Origin: UBA10365 sp041441915
GTDB taxonomy: Bacteria; Pseudomonadota; Alphaproteobacteria; Rhodobacterales; Rhodobacteraceae
Reading direction: 5' to 3'
Assembly (NCBI GenBank): GCA_041441915.1
Contig: JASDRS010000010.1
Location: 124,001-188,000, forward strand
Length of the DNA stretch: 64,000 bases
The position numbers and the translations under genes are program-made. Positions 9,374 to 18,977 of this stretch are shown piece by piece (positions within the stretch are counted from its first letter, which is position 1; every line of letters starts with the position of its first letter). The notes beneath the pieces were generated by a model. That model saw only the letters and a program-made list of their open reading frames with translations, did no database searches and had not been told where the DNA came from.

Positions 9374-10237
9374 TTAATTTGCAAGTACTGCAATACTGGC
9401 AAATACGATGAAAATGCCCACCCATTGGCCAGGCTTGAGGAGCTCTTTCAAAAAGTGGCGCGCCAGTAAAATTGTAACGACGCCAAACATGCTAGACGCA
9501 ATGGTGGCATAGTGTGCATGTTGAAAAAGGCCAGCTACCAAAACAGCGCTCAGTGCCGTAGCATCTAATGCACCCATAGCAAGAAACACAGGCCACTTAG
9601 CTCCTTTGGGCTTAAGTTCCTGGCCTGATATCAACAAAATTAAGGTGATAGCCAAAACGGATGTGGCTCGCCCTATCCAAAGCATAGGTAAAGCGAACCC
9701 AGTTTCGGTTGCATTTTGTCCGCAATAAAATGTCAGGGCAAAACCTACAGACCCAATAAAGGCCCAAAAAACGCTTTTGATAAGCACTTCCCTTGTCAAG
9801 AATCCCGCAGCTTTTATATGGTGTTTCTCTCGAGAAAGGCCAATAATTAAAATACCTACAATGACCGCGCAGGCCGAAATCCATTCTAAATGGCTAACCG
9901 ACTTGGCCGCATAAAATGAAAAAATAAGATAAATCAATGGATAAGAAGATGCTATGGGCGAGACAAGCCACGCTGGCGCCATACTAAAAGCCCTAAAAAG
10001 TCCATAACCCCCCATGACATAGGCGATGCCGCTGCCAATTGCCCAATATATGCCAATTTCAGATAGCATTTTCCAGTCACTAAAAATCAGAGCGAAAGGT
10101 GTTAAAATTAAAAACCCTGTGCCAATGGTGCCAAACATAATTGCAAAGGCGGTTGCTTTAGTTGCGATGATACGCGCCGCCAGATCATGAAGTCCCCAGG
10201 CCAAAGCTGCTAAAATTCCGAGTGATAGTGAAATCAT
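9374..10237 (-). CDS. DMT/EamA-family permease
   Basis: A 287-residue inner-membrane protein with about ten hydrophobic helices in two EamA repeats. The first starts SLGILAALAWGLHDLAARI; the second lies around 145-285 (SVFWAFIGSVGFALTFYCG). The substrate is unknown. It converges on the GlxA regulator and diverges from the broken tdm, so it may once have served the methylated-amine genes, but nothing shows this directly. The ribosome site is weak. Confidence 0.8.
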   Translation of the reverse strand: MISLSLGILAALAWGLHDLAARIIATKATAFAIMFGTIGTGFLILTPFALIFSDWKMLSEIGIYWAIGSGIAYVMGGYGLFRAFSMAPAWLVSPIASSYPLIYLIFSFYAAKSVSHLEWISACAVIVGILIIGLSREKHHIKAAGFLTREVLIKSVFWAFIGSVGFALTFYCGQNATETGFALPMLWIGRATSVLAITLILLISGQELKPKGAKWPVFLAMGALDATALSAVLVAGLFQHAHYATIASSMFGVVTILLARHFLKELLKPGQWVGIFIVFASIAVLAN

Positions 10238-10354
10238 GCGTGAAAAACTTTCTAAGGATATGACTTGTTATAACATGGCTGCAGTGATATTACTTCAAGT
10301 TAACAAGTTTTCCTTTTAATAAAAATATAATTCTTAATTAAATGGGAGACATCC

Positions 10355-12697
10355 ATGTCTTCAGGCCTCTATCCGCAAGTGATATCTGGTCCTCCTTCCT
10401 TTTGACTTGCGTAGCCATTCAGGGCGCGAGCGCCACGTAGTAGCAGGCAATGACGTGGCTATTTTAACAGTATCGTCAGGAGATAAATTTAAATTTATCA
10501 ATGAAGAAGGAGGTCAGGTTTGTGAAGTTGTAGCCTTTGATCAAAAGGGCAAAGCCTTGCCCAACCTATTTGGCTACTCTGCTAACAGCAAAGCTGACGG
10601 CATCAAGGCATTGATGCTTGAGGATTCTCAACTTCGCTAAAGGGTAGAAAAAAGTCTGCAGCAAAAGGGCGCTACGCTAAAAGTAGACGCTGCTCTTAGT
10701 ATGTTTGACGTGCTTAGTCCCACAAAATTATTTCAAGAATTTACAGCCCAAGAAGCAGGGTTTTTACTGGTTGCGGCACCAGGTGTGCACATGGATTTTG
10801 AAAAACAACGCCACCCCGATCGTAGTTTGGGTTGAGCGTGCAAAGCCTTTGATGATGTGCCATCACGTATTACCCGATGCTTTGGCGGACCCTTTGCAAG
10901 AGATCAGGGTAGCCTCATCGACCGCGCAATCTTACTTTGTCAAAAAAAGCGAATATATTCAAATCATTGATGTGGATGGTCGCCAAATGACGGACTTTCA
11001 GTGCTTTTCAGCCCAGAAATTAGATAAGGGCATCGAACGGCCCCTGGACGTAACGACAACACGCAGTTTTATGACTAATTCCTTTCCGATTCCCAGAATG
11101 CATTCAAAATATTTTGATCAAGATTGGGACGCTTTGGTTGAAGTGGTGCAAGATACCGTAGGGCGTCACGATGCTTTCACGATGGCTTGTACCGCGAAAT
11201 ATTTCGACGATGTAGGATATCCTGGCCATGCCAATTGCTCCATAAATTTCAATTTTGCGCTTAAGTCTTATCCTATAGAACCGCGTCCCGGCTGGATGGC
11301 TGCCAATTTCTTTTATAACACGTTCATTGGTGCTAACGCTTCTGTGATGTCTGACAAATCTTGGTCCAGGCCAGGGGACTATGTTTTGATGCGTGCTTTG
11401 ACCGACCTTGTGTGTGTCATCGTCTTGTCCAAATGATACTACGCCGGGAAATGGGTGGTATTTGACTGACATTCATGCGCGCATTTATGCCAGCCACGAA
11501 GATTTTAAACGGGCAATTGCCTCTCGTGTGACGCCCAATTCGGAGCCAAAAATGACAAAAGAAACTGCGTTTCACCAAAAAATTGAAGCAAAAACATGGC
11601 AGTTTATCGAATATAAAGGCTATTAGCTGCCAAAAGCCTATAGCGAAAACGGGTCAATCGAAGAATATTAGGCCTGCCGCGAAAAAGATGTTGTGATGGA
11701 CCTTTCTCCACTTCGTAAATTTGAGGTCATGGGCCCTGATTCAGAAGCTCTGCTGCAATATTGCGTAACGCGCGATATGAAAAAACTCAGCCAAGGGCGG
11801 GTTGTTTATACTACCATGTGTTATGAACATCGCGGGATGCTCGATGATGGCACCGTTTATCGCTTGGGGTGCGATAATTTTCGCTGGATTGGGGGTAACG
11901 AATATTCTGGAATTTGGCTGCGTGAGCAGGCTGAAAAGGATAATTTGAATGTTCTGGTGCGTGGGGCCACTGATCAGATGCATAATCTGGCCATCCAAGG
12001 CCCTAACAGTCGTGAAATCATGCGCCGCATGGTTTGGACCCCGCCCCATCAACCCATTGTTGATGAATTGGGCTGGTTTCGCTTTTCTATTGGTCGACTT
12101 GGTGGAGCAACGGGTGCGCCCATTGTTTTATCGCGTACAGGGTATACGGGCGAATTGGGGTACGAAGTTTTTTGCCACCCCAAGGACGGTGGCACGCTTT
12201 ATGATGCCGTTTGCGAGCATGGCGCCGATTTGGGCCTGCGCCCTATGGGACTTGACGCTTTAGACATGGTGCGCATTGAAGCGGGCCTTATTTTTGTGGG
12301 ATACGACTTTTCTGACCAAACGGACCCTTTTGAAACTGGTATTGGGTTTACTGTGCCGCTGAAATCCAAGCCCGGTGACTTTATCGGTCGCGATGCGCTT
12401 ATTCGCAAAAAAGAACATCCGACCCATAAGTTTGTTGGATTGGATATTCATTCAAACACAGATGTGCATCACGGTGACTGTCTGCGTTTTGGGCGCACCC
12501 AAATTGGTGTGGTCACGTCGTCAATGCGCTCACCTTTATTGGATAAAAATATTGCTTTGGCGCGCGTTGATGTTGCCCACAGTGCCGAGGGTATGCGCCT
12601 AGAGGTTGGAAAATTAGATAGTTTGCAAAAGCGGCTTGAAGCCACGATAGTATCTCTTGCCCATTATAATCCAAAAAAGACCCGCCCGCAGTCTTAA
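10355..12697 (+). pseudogene. tdm: trimethylamine N-oxide demethylase-like gene (DUF1989 + GcvT), multiply disrupted
   Basis: Reading across frames restores one protein of about 780 residues. An N-terminal pair of DUF1989-like segments is followed by a C-terminal folate-binding GcvT domain, the architecture of Tdm, which splits TMAO into dimethylamine and formaldehyde. Lesions: a frameshift near 10395-10405 (between PPSF and DLRSHSGRERH); TAA at 10638-10640; a frameshift near 10800; a frameshift near 11410-11435 (ALTDLVCV continues as SSSCPNDTTPGNGW); TAG at 11624-11626 and 11669-11671, both where tryptophan is expected (EYKGY-stop-LP, EEY-stop-ACREK). From 11672 the GcvT part is open and could yield a 334-residue fragment from ATG 11693. 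The metal-binding half is destroyed, so TMAO demethylation is very unlikely. Sequencing error would have to be repeated six times to explain this. Confidence 0.82.
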
Positions 12698-12846
12698 ATT
12701 CGACCAAGGGGCGCTCTTTGCAAAAACACCAAAGTCGCCTCTGTTAAATTGGTGGGTGGCGCAAATAGGGCATTTTTTGGCGATATTTGATGCCCCCGTT
12801 TAAAATTATTGTCCTAATCTTGAAAAAAGCCAAAGGGAAGTCGTCA

Positions 12847-14097
12847 ATGCGTTATTCTGGTTTTCGGGTTATCGCCGAAGCTCTAAGGGGCCATAAAGGC
12901 TGGAAACCCATTTGGCGTGATCCCGAACCGCAAAAAGAATATGACTATGTAATTGTTGGTGGGGGTGGCCACGGTTTGGCCACGGCCTATTACTTGGCCA
13001 AAGAATTTAGCCAAGCCCGCATTGCCGTGATTGAAAAAGGCTATTTAGGTGGTGGGAATGTTGGGCGCAATACAACCATTATTCGCTCAAATTATCTTTT
13101 GCCGGGCAATGAACCGTTTTATGAATTTTCGCTGCGTCTTTGGGAAGGTCTCGAGCAAGATTTTAACTATAACGCCATGATCAGCCAGCGTGGGATAATT
13201 AACCTGATCCACTCTGATGTGCAGCGTGACGCCTTTATCCGCCGCGGCAATGGTATGGTTCTAAACGGTGCCGATGCTGAACTTTTAAACCGCGATCAGG
13301 TGCGAGCCATGTATCCGTTTTTGAATTTTAACCATGCCCGCTTTCCGATTAAAGGTGCTTTGATGCAGCGGCGTGGCGGCACTGTGCGCCATGATGCGGT
13401 GGCATGGGGCTATGCGCGTGGGGCAGACAGCCGTGGCGTTGATCTGATTCAAAACTGTGAAGTCACAGGCTTTCACATTAAGAATGGCCGTGTTTTGGGA
13501 GTTGAAACCAGCCGCGGACGCATCGGGGCTAAAAAAGTCGGCGTTGCGGTGGCTGGATCATCGAGTCGTGTGATGGCGATGGCGGGCATGCGTTTGCCGA
13601 TTGAAAGTCATGTCTTGCAAGCCTTTGTATCAGAGGGTCTGAAACCTGTAATAGATGGTGTGATCACCTTTGGCGCTGGGCATTTCTATGTCAGTCAGTC
13701 AGACAAGGGTGGGTTGGTCTTTGGTGGCGATCTTGACGGCTATAATTCATATGCTCAACGCGGCAACCTGCCTGCGGTAGAAGATGTTGTCGAAGGCGGC
13801 ATGGCACTGATGCCCATGATCGGCCGAGCGCGGCTATTGCGCGCTTGGGGCGGGGTGATGGATATGTCGATGGACGGGTCACCCATTATTGATCAAACTC
13901 ATATTGATGGGCTCTATTTCAACGGTGGCTGGTGTTATGGTGGCTTTAAAGCCACGCCCGCGTCTGGTTGGTGCTTTGCGCATTTACTGACCCACGACAA
14001 GTCCCATCCTACGGCCACTGCTTATCGTTTGGATCGTTTTCGCCATGGGCGAATGATTGACGAAAAAGGCATGGGTCCTACGCCCAATCTACACTGA
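12847..14097 (+). CDS. mgdA: N-methylglutamate dehydrogenase subunit A (sarcosine oxidase beta-like)
   Basis: A 416-residue FAD oxidoreductase (DAO family). It has the dinucleotide-binding GGGGHGLATAYYLAKEF near residue 37, GGNVGRNTTIIRSNY, and the C-terminal NGGWCYGGFKATPASGW block. This subunit oxidises the N-methyl-amine. With MgdBCD it converts N-methylglutamate to glutamate, passing the methyl group to tetrahydrofolate. ATG 12847 is chosen over an upstream ATG because AAGGGAAG precedes it and the protein then begins MRYSGFRV, the usual start for the beta subunit. First gene of mgdABCD; the next gene begins 10 bases on. Confidence 0.9.
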   Translation: MRYSGFRVIAEALRGHKGWKPIWRDPEPQKEYDYVIVGGGGHGLATAYYLAKEFSQARIAVIEKGYLGGGNVGRNTTIIRSNYLLPGNEPFYEFSLRLWEGLEQDFNYNAMISQRGIINLIHSDVQRDAFIRRGNGMVLNGADAELLNRDQVRAMYPFLNFNHARFPIKGALMQRRGGTVRHDAVAWGYARGADSRGVDLIQNCEVTGFHIKNGRVLGVETSRGRIGAKKVGVAVAGSSSRVMAMAGMRLPIESHVLQAFVSEGLKPVIDGVITFGAGHFYVSQSDKGGLVFGGDLDGYNSYAQRGNLPAVEDVVEGGMALMPMIGRARLLRAWGGVMDMSMDGSPIIDQTHIDGLYFNGGWCYGGFKATPASGWCFAHLLTHDKSHPTATAYRLDRFRHGRMIDEKGMGPTPNLH

Positions 14098-14107
14098 CAG
14101 AGGTAGC

Positions 14108-14392
14108 ATGATCATTAATCACCCCCTTCTAGGCCCGCGTGATGCCCAAGAATTTTCTTATTTGGGCGATGCTAATCTGATGAAACGCCCTGATGGCATG
14201 GTAGCTGATTTGGATAGTTTTCACGACTATCTTTATTTGCGCGACAATCCTGTAGGGGAGCATGCCGAATTGTGGTTTCACGAACAAGGTGACCGCAGTT
14301 GGTTGGTTATAACGCGCAACACGCTCACACATGAAATTCTAAAGGTTGAACTCGCCAGCGATGTGGCTCGTTTATGGGGGCGCAGCACATGA
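14108..14392 (+). CDS. mgdB: N-methylglutamate dehydrogenase subunit B (sarcosine oxidase delta-like)
   Basis: A 94-residue small subunit beginning MIINHPLLGPRDAQEFSYLG. It aligns with SoxD, whose N-terminus usually carries a CPYCG zinc site. Here those cysteines are absent (HPLLG instead), as I recall being usual for the methylglutamate enzymes. It is structural in the heterotetramer. AGAGGTAG precedes the ATG. The stop overlaps the next start as ATGA, so translation is coupled. Confidence 0.85.
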   Translation: MIINHPLLGPRDAQEFSYLGDANLMKRPDGMVADLDSFHDYLYLRDNPVGEHAELWFHEQGDRSWLVITRNTLTHEILKVELASDVARLWGRST

Positions 14393-17340
14393 GCCAAAGC
14401 CATCGTTTATCCGGGGGATTGATCGATCGCAGTGCCTCATTGAATTTTATATTCGATGGGAAAAGCTATCAGGGCTATGCGGGTGATACATTGGCATCGG
14501 CGCTTTTGGCCAATGGTCAGTGCCTTATGGGGCGCAGCTTCAAATATCACCGCCCACGCGGTCCGATTTCAGCCGGATCAGAAGAGCCTAATGCTATCGT
14601 TGAATTGCGCGAGGGCGCGCGGCTTGAACCTAACACCCGCGCAACTGTGGCAGAACTTTTTGACGGATTGGTAGCTAAAAGCCAAAATCGCTGGCCCACC
14701 CTAAAGTTTGATGCCATGGCAATTACCGACTTATTGCATCCCTTTTTAGCTGCGGGCTTTTATTATAAAACCTTTATGTGGCCGGCTACATTTTGGGAAA
14801 AAATTTATGAGCCCATCATCCGCCGTGCAGCGGGGCTTGGAAGCCTGAGCAAACTTGAAGACCCCGACTTTTACGATAAAGGCTTTTTGCACTGCGATCT
14901 GTTGGTGATCGGGGCAGGGCCTGCGGGTCTTTCGGCTGCTCTAACGGCCGGGCGCGCTGGCGCACGTGTCATATTGGCTGATGAGGATTTTTTGATGGGG
15001 GGCCGCCTTAACAGCGAAACCTATCACATCAATGACATGGGCGGCGCTTTATGGGCGGCGGAGGCGATCGCGGAATTGTCCTCTTTGCCCAATGTAAGGC
15101 TCTTGGCGCGCACAACAGTTTTGGGCGCTTTTGATCATGGTATTTATAGCGCGGTCGAGCGGGTCAGCGATCATGTTTTGGTGCCAGCTGACAATAAATC
15201 GCGTCAAACTTTATGGCGTATTTACAGTCAACGCGCCCTTCTGGCTACGGGCGCAATTGAACGCCCGATCGCCTTTGAAAACAATGATCGCCCTGGCATC
15301 ATGATGGCGGCAAGCCTGCGCAGTTACGCCAATCGCTGGGCAACCGCTGTTGGCAAGCGCGTGGCGATTTTCACTAATAATGATGATGGCTTGCGCAGCG
15401 CCATAGATCTGAAGGCCAAAGGTGTTGAAATTGCCGCAGTGATCGACACGCGATCCGATGGCATGGTGCTTTCTGATATGCGTCATATAAAATCTTCAGT
15501 AATCACCGACACAAAGGGCCGGCTTGGCGTTTCTAAAATCACCATCCGCCATGAGAATGGTATTTATGAAGAGCTAAGTGTTGACGCGGTTGGCGTGACG
15601 GGTGGCTGGAACCCGAACGTAAATATCAATTCGCACCATCGGGGCCGCCCGCGATGGGACGACCAAATCGTGGCCTTCCTGCCAAGCCCAGACGGGCCTA
15701 AGGGACTGCAAGCCGTGGGTGCGGCGGCGGGCCATTTTTCAACCCATCAAGCGCTTGAAACAGGACAAAAAGGCGCCATTGCTTTGCTTGCAGATTTGGG
15801 TATCAAGGCCAAGGCCGTAGCGTTGCCTAAGGCTGAAGACAGTGCCTACGCAATCAAACCCTATTGGTTCGTTCCATATGGCAAGGGCCGAGCTTGGGTT
15901 GATACGCAAAATGACGTGACGATCAAAGACATTAAACTAGCACATCGAGAAAACTTTACCGCCGTCGAGCACCTTAAACGCTATACCACCTTGGGCATGG
16001 CGACCGATCAGGGAAAAACCTCGAATGTTTTGGGCTTGGCTGTTATGGCGAGCCTAACCAATAAAACTATCGAACAAACTGGATCTACTATTTTTCGCCC
16101 GCCCTATACGCCAGTGGCTTTTGGCGCTTTGGCGGGACGCGCGCGTGGACCCGAGTTCAAGCCCACACGTTTGCCCCCCTCTCATAAATGGGCTGCTGAA
16201 AATGGCGCTGTCTTTGTTGAGGTAGGCATGTGGATGCGCACGCAGTGGCTGACCCAAGTAGGCGAAACCCATTGGCGCCAATCGGTCGACCGCGAAGTGC
16301 TGACTACGCGAAATTCGGCAGGTATCTGTGATGTGACAACCTTGGGCAAAATTGATATCCAAGGCGCTGACGTGGCGACCTTTCTAAATCGCGTCTATGC
16401 CAATGCTTTTGCGGCCCTTCCGGTTGGAAAATGTCGCTATGGGCTTATGCTGCGTGAGGATGGTATTGTGTTTGACGATGGCACGACTGCACGCTTAGGC
16501 AAAAATGAATATGTGATGACCACCACCACCGCCAATGCGGTGACGGTTTACCGGCACCTTGAGTTTTGTCGCCAATGCCTGTGGCCTGATCTGGATGTGC
16601 AGCTGATTTCGACCACCGAAGCGTGGGCTCAATATTCAGTTGCTGGACCAAATGCGAGACGTTTACTGCAAAAGTTGGTAGATCAAGATATTTCAAACGA
16701 AGCCTTCCCTTATATGGGTGCGTCCGAAATTACGGTTTGTGATGGGGTTCGAGCGCGCCTATTTCGTATTTCTTTCTCAGGCGAGTTGGCGTTTGAAATT
16801 GCCATTCCAACCCGTTACGGCGATGCGATGATCCGTGCGCTCGTGGCTGCGGGAGAAGAATTTGATGCCTGCGTTTATGGCACCGAAGCTTTGGGCGTGA
16901 TGCGCATTGAAAAGGGCCATGTAGCCGGCAATGAGCTCGATGGGCGATCTACAGCCCTTAATATGGGTCTCGGGAAAATGGTGTCGCAGAAGTCCGACAG
17001 CATTGGCATGCTGATGTCGCAGCGTGAAGGCCTGGCTCAGTTGGATGGTTTGCGGCTGGTCGGGGTGCGGCCCGTGAACGCCAAAGACACTATCAGCGCG
17101 GGCAGTCATTTTATGCTCAAGGGGGCTGCAGCAACATTGGAAAACGACGATGGCTGGGTGACGTCAGCGGCCTATTCGCCTACTTTGGGATGTCCGATTG
17201 CTTTGGGCTATTTAAAAAATGGTGCCACCCGTATGGGTGAAAAGTTGCGGGCTGTGAACTTTTTGACAAAAAACGACGTCGAAGTTGAAATTGTGAGCCC
17301 CCATTTTGTTGATCCAGAAGGAGCTCGTTTGCGTGCCTAA
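14389..17340 (+). CDS. mgdC: N-methylglutamate dehydrogenase subunit C (sarcosine oxidase alpha-like)
   Basis: A 983-residue large subunit. Domain order: an N-terminal Fer2_4-type domain (about 15-105, with SFKYHRPRGP) that lacks the full cysteine set of a 2Fe-2S cluster; a pyridine-nucleotide/FAD Rossmann domain (GAGPAGLSAALTAGRAGA, about 175-195); a second nucleotide site around 320-345; and a GcvT-type folate domain (about 608-980, with the GTEALGVMRIEKGH block). The GcvT part captures the methyl-derived formaldehyde on tetrahydrofolate. It starts at ATG 14389, inside ATGA. It overlaps mgdD by eight bases. Confidence 0.9.
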   Translation: MSQSHRLSGGLIDRSASLNFIFDGKSYQGYAGDTLASALLANGQCLMGRSFKYHRPRGPISAGSEEPNAIVELREGARLEPNTRATVAELFDGLVAKSQNRWPTLKFDAMAITDLLHPFLAAGFYYKTFMWPATFWEKIYEPIIRRAAGLGSLSKLEDPDFYDKGFLHCDLLVIGAGPAGLSAALTAGRAGARVILADEDFLMGGRLNSETYHINDMGGALWAAEAIAELSSLPNVRLLARTTVLGAFDHGIYSAVERVSDHVLVPADNKSRQTLWRIYSQRALLATGAIERPIAFENNDRPGIMMAASLRSYANRWATAVGKRVAIFTNNDDGLRSAIDLKAKGVEIAAVIDTRSDGMVLSDMRHIKSSVITDTKGRLGVSKITIRHENGIYEELSVDAVGVTGGWNPNVNINSHHRGRPRWDDQIVAFLPSPDGPKGLQAVGAAAGHFSTHQALETGQKGAIALLADLGIKAKAVALPKAEDSAYAIKPYWFVPYGKGRAWVDTQNDVTIKDIKLAHRENFTAVEHLKRYTTLGMATDQGKTSNVLGLAVMASLTNKTIEQTGSTIFRPPYTPVAFGALAGRARGPEFKPTRLPPSHKWAAENGAVFVEVGMWMRTQWLTQVGETHWRQSVDREVLTTRNSAGICDVTTLGKIDIQGADVATFLNRVYANAFAALPVGKCRYGLMLREDGIVFDDGTTARLGKNEYVMTTTTANAVTVYRHLEFCRQCLWPDLDVQLISTTEAWAQYSVAGPNARRLLQKLVDQDISNEAFPYMGASEITVCDGVRARLFRISFSGELAFEIAIPTRYGDAMIRALVAAGEEFDACVYGTEALGVMRIEKGHVAGNELDGRSTALNMGLGKMVSQKSDSIGMLMSQREGLAQLDGLRLVGVRPVNAKDTISAGSHFMLKGAAATLENDDGWVTSAAYSPTLGCPIALGYLKNGATRMGEKLRAVNFLTKNDVEVEIVSPHFVDPEGARLRA

Positions 17341-17899
17341 TATCACATTAAACCCCATCACCCCGCTGGGTTCTGATGACCCGATCACCGTGACCATCGG
17401 AGAGGTTAAAATCGTGCAAAATAGTTTGGTTGCGCTGGCATCTCTCGCTGTTAGGCGCGGGTGTGATGCCGAACTGATTCGCAAAGCTAAAATGGCAAGG
17501 TTGCCTTTGGCGCCTGTGGCTTTAGCGGTAGCTGGGCCAGTATTTGGAACCGTTTGGCTGTCTGATGGACTTTGGCTGGTGGAAGCACCTATCGCAGAGT
17601 ATGAAGATATCTCTCAACATTTGCGACTAATTTTCGACAGCTCTGCCTCAATCACCGAGCAAACAGGTGCCTGGGTGCGCTTTGATGTGACGTCAAAGCG
17701 CGCTCTCGCGGTTTTTGAAAAGTTGACCAACCTTGACCTTGCCACGTGCCGCATTGGTTTTGCATCTCGCACCACAATGGAACACGTGGGTTGCTATCTG
17801 ATCAAGCGTTCCGATAATCTTTATACGGTTTATGGCCCATCATCTTCTGCGCAGTTTTTGCAACATGCTTTAATTGTTACCGCACAATCGATTATTTAA
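17333..17899 (+). CDS. mgdD: N-methylglutamate dehydrogenase subunit D (sarcosine oxidase gamma-like)
   Basis: A 188-residue subunit with the SoxG-type truncated GcvT fold; its second half, around RIGFASRTTMEHVGCYLIKR, is typical. GTG 17333 is taken as start: GAAGGAG lies 9 bases upstream, within the end of mgdC, and gene overlap is the norm in these operons. It completes the heterotetramer. Its sequence is the least conserved of the four, so assignment depends on position. Confidence 0.82.
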   Translation: MPNITLNPITPLGSDDPITVTIGEVKIVQNSLVALASLAVRRGCDAELIRKAKMARLPLAPVALAVAGPVFGTVWLSDGLWLVEAPIAEYEDISQHLRLIFDSSASITEQTGAWVRFDVTSKRALAVFEKLTNLDLATCRIGFASRTTMEHVGCYLIKRSDNLYTVYGPSSSAQFLQHALIVTAQSII

Positions 17900-17991
17900 G
17901 CCGCCGTAGATTGACGGATCGCATCTTGGCCTTGTTAAAATTTATTTTTGTATTTAGAGACATGCCTGATAGAAATCCTTAAGGATTTGAC

Positions 17992-18651
17992 ATGACGAAT
18001 GATGAGGCACGAAAAAAAATACAGCGCTCTTCGTCTCGGCTGAGCCAAGATCCGCACAGTACGCGCCAAATTTTAGAACGCAATTTAGAAGCCTCGATTG
18101 GTCGCGAAGTTAAAACACTTCGACGTCAGCAAAATATGACTGTTGCAGACCTTGCACAGATGACAGGCCTGTCCATTGGTATGTTGTCAAAAATTGAAAA
18201 TGGCAACACCTCGCCTTCCCTTAAAACATTACAGGTTTTAAGTCATACGTTCTCTGTCCCTGTGACAGCATTTTTTGCAGGTTTTAATGAGCGCCGTGAA
18301 GTACAACACGTCAAAGCAAATGAACATGTTGGAGTTGATCGCCGAGGATCTCGTGCTGGTCATCAATATAATTTGCTAGGCCATATTGGTGCTAACTCAT
18401 CGGGCGTTATGGTCGAGCCATATTTGATCACACTAAGTGAGGACAGCGATACCTTTCCAACCTTTCAGCATGAAGGTTTGGAAATGCTTTACGTCTTAGA
18501 AGGTGAAGTGAAATATCGACATGATGACAAAATATTTCACTTGTGCCCTGGTGATAGTTTGTTTTTTGATGCCGACGCACCGCATGGACCAGAGGTTTTG
18601 GTTGAGTTACCAATCCGATACTTGTCAGTCATTTCGTACCCAGTCGCTTAA
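17992..18651 (+). CDS. XRE-family regulator with C-terminal cupin
   Basis: A 219-residue protein. The helix-turn-helix (about 35-92) reads VKTLRRQQNMTVADLAQMTG then SIGMLSKIENGNTSPSLKTL; the cupin sensor (about 140-215) has EGLEMLYVLEGEVKY and PGDSLFFDADAPHGP. Such HTH-cupin proteins control amine and amino-acid catabolic operons and sense a small metabolite in the cupin. It sits between mgdABCD and mgsABC-gmaS, and a perfect 17-bp palindrome lies before mgsA, so local control of the pathway is likely. AAGGA precedes the ATG. Confidence 0.85.
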   Translation: MTNDEARKKIQRSSSRLSQDPHSTRQILERNLEASIGREVKTLRRQQNMTVADLAQMTGLSIGMLSKIENGNTSPSLKTLQVLSHTFSVPVTAFFAGFNERREVQHVKANEHVGVDRRGSRAGHQYNLLGHIGANSSGVMVEPYLITLSEDSDTFPTFQHEGLEMLYVLEGEVKYRHDDKIFHLCPGDSLFFDADAPHGPEVLVELPIRYLSVISYPVA

Positions 18652-18809
18652 TCTAAATGCCTTAAGTCCTATTTAAAATTAACATACCGCCGTTAAATAT
18701 GAAGATAGAAATTAATTTTAAACTTAAACTTTAAATGATATTAGCTGCTTTGTTATTGCATTTTTTTGATGGCATGACCCGAATGCGCGACTTAAATCAT
18801 TAAGAATTT

Positions 18810-18919
18810 TTTCTTGATAGTTATGTTGTAAGGTGCGTGCTAAGCTTTAAAGAAGTATAAAAGTGCCAAACTGAAACCTTTAATTTTTTCCTATGCATTA
18901 AAAATATTTCTTGATAGTT
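18810..18919 (+). repeat. 13-base direct repeat TTTCTTGATAGTT, two copies 97 bases apart
   Basis: Identical copies lie at 18810-18822 and 18907-18919, and the flanking A/T sequence is also similar. They could be paired binding sites of an activator or a small promoter duplication. Only the repeat itself is observed. Confidence 0.45.
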
Positions 18920-18930
18920 TTTAAAAAAAG

Positions 18931-18947
18931 TGGAAATATTATTTCCA
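18931..18947. promoter_or_regulatory. candidate operator TGGAAATATTATTTCCA
   Basis: A perfect palindrome with 8-base arms around one central base, ending 30 bases before the mgsA ATG. It shares the TGGAA-N7-TTCCA form with a site beside the other XRE-cupin gene (51326-51342). Probable binding site of the XRE-cupin regulator encoded just upstream; its position would overlap a promoter or the early transcript, suggesting repression. Confidence 0.55.
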
Positions 18948-18949
18948 GA

Positions 18950-18963
18950 AAGAAAATTTTCTT
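18950..18963. promoter_or_regulatory. palindrome AAGAAAATTTTCTT before mgsA
   Basis: A perfect 14-bp A/T palindrome directly after the candidate operator and directly before the AGGAG ribosome site of mgsA. It may be part of the same control element or simply an A-tract next to the promoter. Confidence 0.3.
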
Positions 18964-18977
18964 AGGAGCGCTACTTT

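Larger units (their letters stand above)
18652..18977 (+). promoter_or_regulatory. regulatory region upstream of mgsA
   Basis: A 326-base AT-rich spacer between the regulator and mgsA. It contains a 13-base direct repeat (TTTCTTGATAGTT), a 17-bp palindrome and an adjoining 14-bp palindrome near the start of mgsA. No gene was seen. It is the only long non-coding region inside the methylamine cluster and most likely carries the mgsABC-gmaS promoter. Confidence 0.5.

Noticed and set aside
10407..12697. Four separate small genes instead of one broken tdm
   Set aside because: Their translated texts join in order into a single DUF1989-GcvT protein and lack individual ribosome sites, so a pseudogene explains them better.
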